Origin: an uncultured Gemmatimonadaceae bacterium
Lineage (GTDB): Bacteria; Gemmatimonadota; Gemmatimonadetes; Gemmatimonadales; Gemmatimonadaceae
Direction of reading: 5' to 3'
Assembly (NCBI GenBank): GCA_955652635.1
Contig: CATPBN010000136.1
Location: 1-5,685, forward strand
Length of the DNA stretch: 5,685 nucleotides
Of this stretch, positions 1-5,219 are shown piece after piece. The position numbers were made by a program, and so were the translations under genes. How positions within the stretch are numbered: position 1 is the first letter of the stretch; the number at the start of each line of letters is the position of its first letter. The notes below the pieces were generated by a model. The model saw only the letters and a list, made by a program, of their open reading frames with translations, ran no database searches and was not told the DNA's origin.

Positions 1-77
1 ACCAGCAGCACGTCGATCATCGGCGTGACGTTGATCTCGTTGGTCAGGCTGCCCGTGCTTCCTCCAGACATGGCCAT
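1..77 (-). CDS. exbD: ExbD/TolR-family biopolymer transport protein, second copy (partial, N-terminus only)
   Basis: Only the first 25 codons are in the window; the gene runs off the low-coordinate edge. The visible residues read MAMSGGSTGSLTNEINVTPM followed by IDVLL. The N-V-T-P-M-I-D-V motif leads into the single membrane helix of ExbD/TolR proteins and carries the conserved Asp (D22) that takes part in proton translocation with ExbB. D22 is at the same residue number as in the preceding exbD, so the two are tandem paralogs. The start ATG overlaps the stop of the upstream exbD by one base (TAATG). A GGAGGG sequence at 86-91, 8 nt before the ATG, supports this start over a second in-frame ATG at 71. 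The product should be an inner-membrane subunit of the TonB-ExbB-ExbD motor, perhaps forming a heterodimer with the first ExbD. The family is certain from the motif; subtype and full length cannot be judged. Confidence 0.9.
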   Translation of the reverse strand, partial: MAMSGGSTGSLTNEINVTPMIDVLL

Positions 78-559
78 TATTTCTTCCCTCCAGCTGCCGC
101 CGGCGGAGCGCTGAACAGGTTGTCGGCCTTGACTCCGGAGACCGTGCCCGGACGCTGATCGGTGATCATGCCAGTGACGGTAACATCGTTATGGGCCGCG
201 ATGTCCAGCGCGTCGAGCACTTTGCCGTACTGCAGATCCTTGTGCGCTTTGACGTACAGGAGCTTGTCTTCCGTGCGGTTCTCGAAGATCTGCTTCAAGC
301 GGACGCCGAGCTCGGCGTTCGGGATTGCTTTCTTGTTCAGGTAGTACTGCCCCTTGGCATCGATGCCCAGAACCTGATCCTGATCTTCTTCAGGATGCGG
401 CTTCAGGTTGACGCCAGTAGGCGGAATTGCCTGGAATCCCGCGGTAATCGCCGGGATCACGAGCATGAAGATGATCAACAGCACGAGCATGACGTCGATC
501 ATCGGCGTCACGTTCGGCGAAGCCTTCACGCCCCCAGAACTGCCAGCAGCCATCGCCAT
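77..559 (-). CDS. exbD: ExbD/TolR-family biopolymer transport protein, first copy
   Basis: This 160-residue protein has the usual ExbD layout. A short cytoplasmic N-terminus (residues 1-18) leads to one membrane helix at about 19-42 that begins PMIDVMLVLLIIFM. A periplasmic domain follows at about 50-140, and a small Gly/Ala/Pro tail ends in GGKK. D22 in the helix is the conserved acidic residue needed for proton-driven rotation or gating with ExbB. The periplasmic part contains the KLLYVKAHKDLQYGKVLDAL segment typical of the family, which binds TonB. The first ATG at 559 has a GGGGAGGG Shine-Dalgarno sequence at 568-575, 8 nt upstream; a second in-frame ATG at 553 is less well spaced. Only 19 nt separate it from exbB, and its TAA overlaps the next exbD start, so it sits inside one operon. 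ExbD and TolR are hard to tell apart by sequence; the neighbouring tonB favours ExbD. Confidence 0.95.
   Translation of the reverse strand: MAMAAGSSGGVKASPNVTPMIDVMLVLLIIFMLVIPAITAGFQAIPPTGVNLKPHPEEDQDQVLGIDAKGQYYLNKKAIPNAELGVRLKQIFENRTEDKLLYVKAHKDLQYGKVLDALDIAAHNDVTVTGMITDQRPGTVSGVKADNLFSAPPAAAGGKK
86..91 (-). promoter_or_regulatory. Ribosome-binding site for the second exbD, inside the first exbD
   Basis: GGAGGG on the minus strand lies 8 nt before the ATG at 77 and within the last codons of the upstream exbD. With the TAATG stop/start overlap it indicates translational coupling, and it selects the ATG at 77 over the one at 71. Confidence 0.7.
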
Positions 560-567
560 TGCTTAAA

Positions 568-575
568 CCCTCCCC
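568..575 (-). promoter_or_regulatory. Strong ribosome-binding site for the first exbD
   Basis: GGGGAGGG on the minus strand ends 8 nt before the ATG at 559. It lies in the 19-nt gap after the exbB stop. It is a near-ideal Shine-Dalgarno sequence and supports this start. Confidence 0.7.
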
Positions 576-578
576 GGG

Positions 579-1325
579 TTACTGCGAGATCGGGTTGGAG
601 CCCGCGGTTGCCGTCGTGTTGAACTCACGGGTGAAGCGCGAGCGGCCGAACTCTCCGGTGCCCGAGATGTTCTTGATCATGTAGTCGATCATCTCCTTCG
701 AGGTATACGTCATCTCGGCGGTGAGATTGTCGATCTTGATCTGGAAGTAGTTGAAGAGCCACACGGCGGGGATCGCGACGATCAGACCGAACGCCGTGGT
801 GATGAGGGCCTCGGATACACCCGACGAGATCGAAGCGAGTCCGCCCGATCCTGAGGCGGCCATCGCGGCGAACGAGTTCACGATTCCCATAGTGGTTCCG
901 AGCAGTCCGACGAACGGAGCCGTCGCGCCGACCGTCGCCAGAATGCCGAGACCGCGCTTCAAGTCGGTGATCGTCATCAGCATCTCGCGCTCGACCGCGC
1001 GCTCAGCTGAATTGATGTCGGCGACCGTTACCGAGCCGTCCTGGATGAGAGGGCGAATCTCCGTCAGCGCTCCACCAAGCACGCGAGCGACGTGCGATTT
1101 CTTGTACTTGTCGGCGAGAGTGACCGCTTCCGCAAGATTGTCTTCCTCGAGGAACTGGGAGAACTCGGGGGCGAATTTGCGGGTCTCCTTCTGAGCGGCC
1201 CGCAGGTCCCACCACTTCTTGATGGCGACCGAGAGTGACCAGATCGACATGATGGCAAGGATAAACACAATGCCCTTCGCGAAGTTGCCCATCTGGTTGT
1301 AAATGTCGAGTAGTGACAGCTGCAT
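579..1325 (-). CDS. exbB: ExbB/TolQ/MotA-family proton channel protein ExbB
   Basis: This 248-residue protein is the pentameric channel subunit of the TonB energising complex in the inner membrane. Three membrane helices are visible, at about residues 18-36, 127-152 and 172-195, with a large cytoplasmic loop between the first and second. The second helix has the family signature PFVGLLGTTMGIVNSF and the third has EALITTAFGLIVAIPAVWLF. T144, E172 and T177 correspond to the conserved polar residues that line the channel in E. coli ExbB (T148, E176 and T181). The length matches ExbB (about 240) and no segment is missing. The ATG at 1325 has GGGAG at 1332-1336 with 6-nt spacing. The gene follows tonB by 23 nt and precedes exbD by 19 nt, so it is a central operon gene. 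TolQ is the alternative name; adjacency to an iron-transport-type TonB rather than tolA/tolB/pal favours ExbB. Confidence 0.95.
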   Translation of the reverse strand: MQLSLLDIYNQMGNFAKGIVFILAIMSIWSLSVAIKKWWDLRAAQKETRKFAPEFSQFLEEDNLAEAVTLADKYKKSHVARVLGGALTEIRPLIQDGSVTVADINSAERAVEREMLMTITDLKRGLGILATVGATAPFVGLLGTTMGIVNSFAAMAASGSGGLASISSGVSEALITTAFGLIVAIPAVWLFNYFQIKIDNLTAEMTYTSKEMIDYMIKNISGTGEFGRSRFTREFNTTATAGSNPISQ

Positions 1326-1348
1326 TGTTTACTCCCGAAGGTTTGTTG

Positions 1349-2050
1349 TTAGCGCGGAACGGCGAACTGGAAGGACTGTTGAACGAGCTGGTTGACCGGC
1401 TTGCCGCCGATCATCGCCGGGCTGAACCGCATCCTCGGCAAAACGCTCTTTACCGCCTGAGTGAAAAGCTCGTTGGTCGATTTCAGCACCTTGAACTGAT
1501 CCACGTCGGCCTTGCCATCACTTCTCACCACAAACTGTGCCTGGACTTCCCCGGCAATGCCTGAGCTTTCCAGAACCGCCGGATATTTCGGCTTGGGGCT
1601 GTCCTGCAACATCTCCGCGGGCTTCTCGACCTGGAATTCGAAGTAGGTCTGGTTCGTGACGGGACCCGTTCCACCGACGATGCCGTTGCCGGTGCCACCC
1701 TTCACGCCCTTGCCGCTGAAGTCGTTTTCGTTGGTGATGGTCTTCGAGAGATCGATCTCGGGGATCTTGATGTCGATCCTGACCGGGGCGCGAAGAACCT
1801 GGAAGCCCTTCGGCGGTGGCGGCTTGACGATGACTTCCTTCGGCGGCGGCTTATCCGGTACCTTCGGCGGCTCCTTCTTCATCTCCACGAACTGGATCTT
1901 TTCGGCCTTCGCCTTGTCGTCCTTCACGCCGGCACGGGCGGTCGCATAAACGGCCCCTGCGATGAGGACGGTGTGGAGTACGATGCTGAACACCGTACCG
2001 CCTGCCATCTTCTGCTTCTGCGCCTTCGACTCGATCAGTTGGTTAAACAT
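1349..2050 (-). CDS. tonB: Energy transducer TonB (intact copy)
   Basis: This 233-residue protein links the ExbB-ExbD motor to TonB-dependent outer-membrane transporters. A short cytoplasmic N-terminus (MFNQLIESK) precedes one membrane anchor at about residues 18-38 that contains S22-x-x-x-H26, the SxxxH motif of TonB, whose His is the key transmembrane residue in E. coli TonB. A Lys/Pro-rich periplasmic spacer follows at about 56-81 (KEPPKVPDKPPPKEVIVKPP). Residues 113-130 are rich in Gly (GGTGNGIVGGTGP), and the TonB C-terminal domain covers about 146-233, with KPKYPAVLESSGIAGEVQAQ and MRFSPAMIGGKPV typical of its beta-alpha-beta-beta fold. It ends FQFAVPR. The stop is 23 nt before exbB. 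The ATG at 2050 has GGGTGAGGA directly upstream, an acceptable but closely spaced Shine-Dalgarno sequence. A 104-bp gap separates it from a frameshifted paralog, so it may have its own promoter. Confidence 0.95.
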   Translation of the reverse strand: MFNQLIESKAQKQKMAGGTVFSIVLHTVLIAGAVYATARAGVKDDKAKAEKIQFVEMKKEPPKVPDKPPPKEVIVKPPPPKGFQVLRAPVRIDIKIPEIDLSKTITNENDFSGKGVKGGTGNGIVGGTGPVTNQTYFEFQVEKPAEMLQDSPKPKYPAVLESSGIAGEVQAQFVVRSDGKADVDQFKVLKSTNELFTQAVKSVLPRMRFSPAMIGGKPVNQLVQQSFQFAVPR

Positions 2051-2116
2051 TCCTCACCCAAGTGAAGTTCGTGGACGAAAAGTGTTGAGAACCGGAACAC
2101 GATGGAATAGCGCCAA

Positions 2117-2156
2117 GATTAAGAATCCATGAAATAGTATTAACCCATCCTTAATC
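2117..2156. repeat. Imperfect inverted repeat in the tonB upstream region
   Basis: Two 10-nt arms, GATTAAGAAT (2117-2126) and ATCCTTAATC (2147-2156), pair at 9 of 10 positions around a 20-nt centre. The dyad starts within the stop codon of the upstream tonB-like gene and is the most AT-rich part of the 104-bp gap before tonB (2051-2154). It could be an operator or a weak terminator; no T-tract follows it and I could not place a convincing -35/-10 pair nearby. The remainder of the gap shows nothing else I can support. Confidence 0.35.
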
Positions 2157-2840
2157 ATCGGGATAGAGCGAACACGAAAGGCATTTCCACGAGCTGCCGC
2201 ACCTTCTTGCCAGCGATCTCGGCCGGCGCGAACCGCATCCGACTGAGCGCGGAGCGCACAGCGTCGTCGAAGAGAGGATTATCGGACCGCACGAACTTGA
2301 CTGTGCCTTCTTCGACGCGGCCCTCGCCATCGACCACAAACCGCGCGACGACCTGGCCCTCGACTCCTGCAATTCTCAAGGCTTCAGGATACCTGGGCGA
2401 CGCACTGCCCGAGATGAGCGAGACCTGCTTCTCGACCTGGTCCGCTGTGAACGTGGTATAGACCCCCTCTGGACCGGTGGGCCCGCCCCAAATGGCGCCG
2501 AGCCACCGATTGGATCGTGGCGAAAGTCGGTTGAGCCGAGTGTGGGCAAAGGGACGTCGACCGAAGGAAGACTGATGCTGACCGCAGGATCCACGAAGAC
2601 CAGCCGCGCCTTGATGGTGTGCGAGGCAATTCCCGGAGCGGGCCTGGACGAGGTTGGCGGCCGGGGCGGAGCGTAGTAAAAGGGGCGAACCACCTGAGTT
2701 GGCGGCGCTGCTTCGAGCCGGGCTTGCGCGGTAGCATAGATCGCGAACCCGATCAGAGCGGTGTCCGTGGCGACGCTCGCGACAGCGCCACTGACGGAAC
2801 GCTCCCGATTGGTCTCGGACTCGAGAAGCCTGTCCAGCAT
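2155..2840 (-). pseudogene. TonB-like energy transducer paralog, frameshifted near position 2500
   Basis: Two overlapping frames together give one full-length TonB-like protein. The first frame, from the ATG at 2840, encodes MLDRLLES, a membrane anchor at about residues 17-38, a short Pro-rich spacer and a segment ending DFRHDPIGGS. The second frame then continues GAIWGGPTGPEGVYTTF and a complete TonB C-terminal domain ending FVFALSR, with a TGA at 2157-2155. Adding one base near 2500 would join 113 and 114 codons into a product of about 228 residues, close to the 233 of the intact downstream tonB. The first 41 residues align with that TonB without gaps. Past 2500 the first frame turns into Arg/Ser-rich text, as out-of-frame reading does. 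The position of the TonB anchor His is Asp (D26). GGAG at 2846-2849, 5 nt upstream, supports the ATG at 2840 over one at 2867. A sequencing error or a recent inactivating mutation both fit; no canonical slippery heptamer is seen at the junction. Confidence 0.8.
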
Positions 2841-2905
2841 TTGGTCTCCGGGAAGTATGTCGCCCACAACTTCTTGGAGTCCTACACGGCGAGGAATAGC
2901 GCACG

Positions 2906-2934
2906 CGTTAGCAATGCATGAAAGCCTGCTAACG
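2906..2934. repeat. Perfect 8-bp inverted repeat between the kinase gene and the tonB paralog
   Basis: CGTTAGCA (2906-2913) and TGCTAACG (2927-2934) are exact reverse complements separated by 13 nt. Arm centres are 21 bp apart, two helical turns, the spacing expected of an operator bound by a dimer on one DNA face. It overlaps the neighbouring hairpin at 2933-2950 by two bases. It lies 66 bp or more upstream of the tonB-like start, so it could be an operator for that gene or part of the end of the kinase transcript. Confidence 0.4.
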
Positions 2935-2950
2935 TTCGCATTAGCGAACG
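2933..2950 (-). terminator. Candidate terminator hairpin after the histidine kinase gene
   Basis: A perfect 7-bp stem, CGTTCGC/GCGAACG, encloses a 4-nt loop and begins one base after the TAA of the kinase gene (2954-2952). Position and stability suit a terminator for the two-component operon, but the following minus-strand sequence (TTAGCAGGCTTTC) lacks a real T-run. It may instead work with the overlapping dyad at 2906-2934 or serve as a 3' stabiliser. Confidence 0.4.
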
Positions 2951-2951
2951 G

Positions 2952-4409
2952 TTAAGCGCGCTCGGCGTCGCTGGCGATGGGAAGCGTGACGGTGAACAGG
3001 CTGCCCCGGCCAAGCCGGGAAGATGCGGTAAGCGTCCCGCCGTGCGCCTGCGCGATCCACTGGCTGATCGCCAGGCCCAGTCCGAATCCGCCCCGCTCCG
3101 ACATTCGCGACCGTACCCTGTCGGCCCGCCAGAAGCGCTCGAAGATGTGCGGGAAGTCCGCCGCCGAGATTCCGATTCCGGTATCACGCACCGCGAATGT
3201 CACGTTGTCCGGGTGTCGGCCGAGACCGAGCTCCACCTTGCCGCCGGCCGGAGTGTATTTGATCGCGTTCGTGACGAGGTTGATAAAGAGCTGCCGCAGA
3301 CGGGTCCGATCCGCCATCACGACGACGTCAGTCGTGAACGGCAGGTTGACCGTCACCCCCTGCGCTTCGCCGAGGATGAGCGCGGTCTCGTAGACCTCCT
3401 GAACGAGCGGCTGGAGCTCGATGGGCTCCCGATAGATGTCGAATCGCCCTTCGTCTGCGCGTGCCAAGGTGAGCAGGCTCTCGACCAGATCCGTCATTCG
3501 CCTGACTTCCTGGAGCGCTTCCTCGAGCGCCACCATTCGCTCGGTCTGGCTCGAGCTGTCGTGCATCGCCCGCTCGACATCGGCGCGCAGGACCGCGAGC
3601 GGAGTCTTGAGCTCGTGGCTGGCGTCAGCGGTAAATCGCCTCAGCGCGCCGAACGAAGTCTCGAGGCGCCCGATCATCGCGTTGAGCGTCATCACCAGAT
3701 CGGCGAAATCCGTCGTTTCTTCGCTCAACGCCAATCGCCTGTGAAGGCTGCGTCCGTCGGTGATGGCAGCGACCTCGGTGGTGATCTCCGCGAGCTGCCG
3801 CTGCGTTCGGCCGAGAAAGACGAAGGCGCCCATCCCCGCCGCAGTGATGATGAGTGGGACGATCAACGCAGCGTCGAGCAGGTACTCGCGGGGAACCGTG
3901 CTGGCGCGCGTGGCAACTGCGCCCGATGCAATCCGGCTCAACCCGCCCGGCGTCCCGGGCAACGAGTGGGACACGAAGAGAAGCTTCTCCTGGAGCGAGT
4001 CAAGCGAAAAGATCAGAGCCTCTCCGGATTTCGGCAGATCCTGGAGCTGCGTCTCGAGCGTCGCCATGTCCTCACCTTTCAGGCGCATCACGTCGTTGGA
4101 CCGGTAGACAGCGCGCCCCGCAGTGTCTACGACAACGATGTAGCCAGGCACCACCTGAAGCCGATCCACAAGCTTGCTCGAGAGCAGCGGAATGAGCGCG
4201 GTGTCGCCGTTGGCGAGCACCTTCTGTTTGGCCTGCGCGGCGTCCATTATCACGCGCGAGGCTAAGTCACCCTGGGCGGCTGCGTACTGGGCGATGTCGT
4301 GGTAGACTGCGTTGTTGCGGGCGGTCAGCACGGCCAGGAAAAGGGTAATCGTAACGGCGATCATTCCGGCCACGAACGCGATCGTCAGCTTTACCCTGGT
4401 CGACACCAC
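2952..4409 (-). CDS. Two-component sensor histidine kinase (HAMP, HisKA, HATPase_c)
   Basis: This 485-residue inner-membrane kinase senses a signal outside the cytoplasm and passes phosphate to the response regulator encoded just upstream. One membrane helix is at about residues 8-30 and a second at about 180-200, enclosing a periplasmic sensor region of roughly 150 residues that I cannot match to a ligand class. A HAMP linker follows at about 200-252. The HisKA dimerisation domain has FTADASHELKTPLAVLRADV with the phosphorylated H265. The ATPase domain shows the N box (NLVTNAIKY, N377 and N381), G1 (DTGIGI, D409), F box (FERFWR) and G2 (GGFGLGLAIS). All catalytic motifs are intact. The start is GTG at 4409, directly followed by a second GTG; an AGGGGAG Shine-Dalgarno sequence in the end of the regulator gene is about 9 nt upstream. 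Only 5 nt separate it from the regulator stop, so they are co-transcribed. The domain order resembles CusS/QseC-type kinases, but the stimulus is unknown. Confidence 0.95.
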   Translation of the reverse strand: MVSTRVKLTIAFVAGMIAVTITLFLAVLTARNNAVYHDIAQYAAAQGDLASRVIMDAAQAKQKVLANGDTALIPLLSSKLVDRLQVVPGYIVVVDTAGRAVYRSNDVMRLKGEDMATLETQLQDLPKSGEALIFSLDSLQEKLLFVSHSLPGTPGGLSRIASGAVATRASTVPREYLLDAALIVPLIITAAGMGAFVFLGRTQRQLAEITTEVAAITDGRSLHRRLALSEETTDFADLVMTLNAMIGRLETSFGALRRFTADASHELKTPLAVLRADVERAMHDSSSQTERMVALEEALQEVRRMTDLVESLLTLARADEGRFDIYREPIELQPLVQEVYETALILGEAQGVTVNLPFTTDVVVMADRTRLRQLFINLVTNAIKYTPAGGKVELGLGRHPDNVTFAVRDTGIGISAADFPHIFERFWRADRVRSRMSERGGFGLGLAISQWIAQAHGGTLTASSRLGRGSLFTVTLPIASDAERA

Positions 4410-4414
4410 TGGCC

Positions 4415-5107
4415 CTAGCTCCCCTTTCCGGCGGCGCTCTCTTCGCGGATCACGTAGCCTACGCCGCGGATGGTGTGAATGAGCTTACGCGGATTGTTCG
4501 CGTCGATCTTCTTTCGAAGGTGATTGATCACGACATCCACTATGTTGGTTCCCGGATCGAAGTGATACCCCCAAGCGTATTCGGTGATCAGGGTTCTGCT
4601 CATGACGCGCCCCGCGTGGCGCATCAGGTACTCGAGCACGGTGTATTCCTTGGGCGTGAGCTCTATCGCGCTCCCGGCGCGCGCAACTTCGCGGGTATCC
4701 AGATTGAGCGTCAGGTCGGCGACTTTGAGGGCCGGCGTCAGCCGCGCGCGTGGCCGGCGGGACAGGGCCTCCACGCGCGCGAGGAGCTCCTCGAAGGCAA
4801 ACGGTTTGGTCACGTAATCGTCGGCGCCCGCGCGTAGCGCTTCGACCTTCGAGTCCACGGCGTCCTGTGCAGTGAGAATCAGCACGGGTCTGTCGAAACC
4901 GCGGGCGCGGAGGTCGTGGAGCACCTGCCCACCAGACTTCCCCGGGAGCCGCATGTCGAGCACGACTACGTCGTACTCCTCAGCGATTGCGCGGGCTTCG
5001 CCATCGTCGCCGTTCGCGACCAGATCGACGCCCCAGCGTTGTTCCTCAAAGCCCCGTTTGACGAACTGTCCGACGGTAGGGTCGTCTTCGATTACGAGGA
5101 TTTTCAT
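4415..5107 (-). CDS. OmpR/PhoB-family response regulator
   Basis: This 230-residue DNA-binding regulator has a receiver domain at residues 1-115 and a winged-helix output domain at about 128-222. The receiver has the acidic pair D8-D9, the phosphoacceptor D51 in VVVLDMRLPG, T79 in LILTA and K101 in VTKPF, so it should be fully switchable by the partner kinase. The output domain carries the family segments LTPKEYTVLEYLMRHAGRVM, then NIVDVVINHLRKKI (recognition-helix region) and IHTIRGVGYVI. The ATG at 5107 begins the canonical MKILVIEDD, yet the bases before it (CACTCCGCGCG) contain no Shine-Dalgarno match, unlike the other genes here, so translation may be weak or depend on the leader. The leader holds a stable stem-loop at 5140-5165 and a candidate promoter at 5170-5198. 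The target genes are not shown by sequence; self-regulation and the tonB-exbBD operon downstream are reasonable guesses. Confidence 0.96.
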   Translation of the reverse strand: MKILVIEDDPTVGQFVKRGFEEQRWGVDLVANGDDGEARAIAEEYDVVVLDMRLPGKSGGQVLHDLRARGFDRPVLILTAQDAVDSKVEALRAGADDYVTKPFAFEELLARVEALSRRPRARLTPALKVADLTLNLDTREVARAGSAIELTPKEYTVLEYLMRHAGRVMSRTLITEYAWGYHFDPGTNIVDVVINHLRKKIDANNPRKLIHTIRGVGYVIREESAAGKGS

Positions 5108-5139
5108 CGCGCGGAGTGGACTTCATTCGTTAAACGCCA

Positions 5140-5165
5140 AGAGGGCGGATAGACATCCGCCCTCT
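5140..5165 (-). terminator. Perfect 11-bp stem-loop between the prepilin-like gene and the response regulator
   Basis: AGAGGGCGGAT (5140-5150) and ATCCGCCCTCT (5155-5165) form an uninterrupted GC-rich 11-bp stem with a 4-nt loop. It lies 54 nt past the stop of the prepilin-like gene and 32 nt before the regulator start. As a terminator it would end the prepilin-like transcript, although only TTGGCGTTTAA follows on the minus strand, a poor T-tract. Alternatively it lies at the 5' end of the regulator mRNA, since the candidate promoter at 5170-5198 would start transcription at about 5162-5164, within the first arm. Which role holds is not decided by sequence. Confidence 0.55.
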
Positions 5166-5169
5166 AGCT

Positions 5170-5198
5170 AACATACATCTGCGGTATCCGCGGTTCAA
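5170..5198 (-). promoter_or_regulatory. Candidate sigma70-like promoter for the two-component operon
   Basis: On the minus strand, TTGAAC (5198-5193) and TATGTT (5175-5170) are separated by exactly 17 nt. Each matches the sigma70 consensus at 4 of 6 positions. The expected start of transcription is near 5162-5164, giving a leader of about 56 nt before the regulator ATG. The match is moderate, and consensus rules from Escherichia may not fully apply to this phylum. Confidence 0.4.
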
Positions 5199-5219
5199 CG
5201 CGCGCGGACGGCGCTCTCG

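Noticed and set aside
191..622. A 143-codon plus-strand open frame opposite exbD
   Set aside because: It is very rich in Arg and His, has no recognisable motif, and lies fully across exbD and its junction with exbB.
2051..2154. A sigma70 promoter ahead of tonB (TACTAT and TATTCC as -10 candidates)
   Set aside because: No acceptable -35 element sits 16-18 nt upstream of either, so I list only the inverted repeat.
2376..2500. The Arg/Ser-rich tail of the first tonB-paralog frame as a real C-terminus
   Set aside because: It reads through DNA that in another frame encodes a clear TonB C-terminal domain, so it is out-of-frame text after the shift.
2480..2510. Programmed -1 ribosomal frameshift in the tonB paralog
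   Set aside because: The in-frame codons around the junction (GGC TCG GCG CCA TTT GGG GCG) include no X-XXY-YYZ slippery heptamer, and re-pairing at -1 would be poor. Mutation or sequencing error is simpler.
2841..2867. Upstream ATG at 2867 as the start of the tonB paralog
   Set aside because: It lacks a good Shine-Dalgarno sequence. The ATG at 2840 has GGAG at 5-nt spacing and aligns exactly with the start of the intact TonB.
2882..3187. A 101-codon minus-strand frame overlapping the end of the kinase
   Set aside because: It overlaps the conserved G1/G2 region of the kinase in another phase, is Arg/Ser-rich and has no motif.
3042..4265. A 407-codon open frame on the plus strand opposite the histidine kinase
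   Set aside because: It is a codon-phase shadow of the kinase in GC-rich DNA: its product is rich in Arg, Glu and His with no domain, while the minus strand has every kinase motif.
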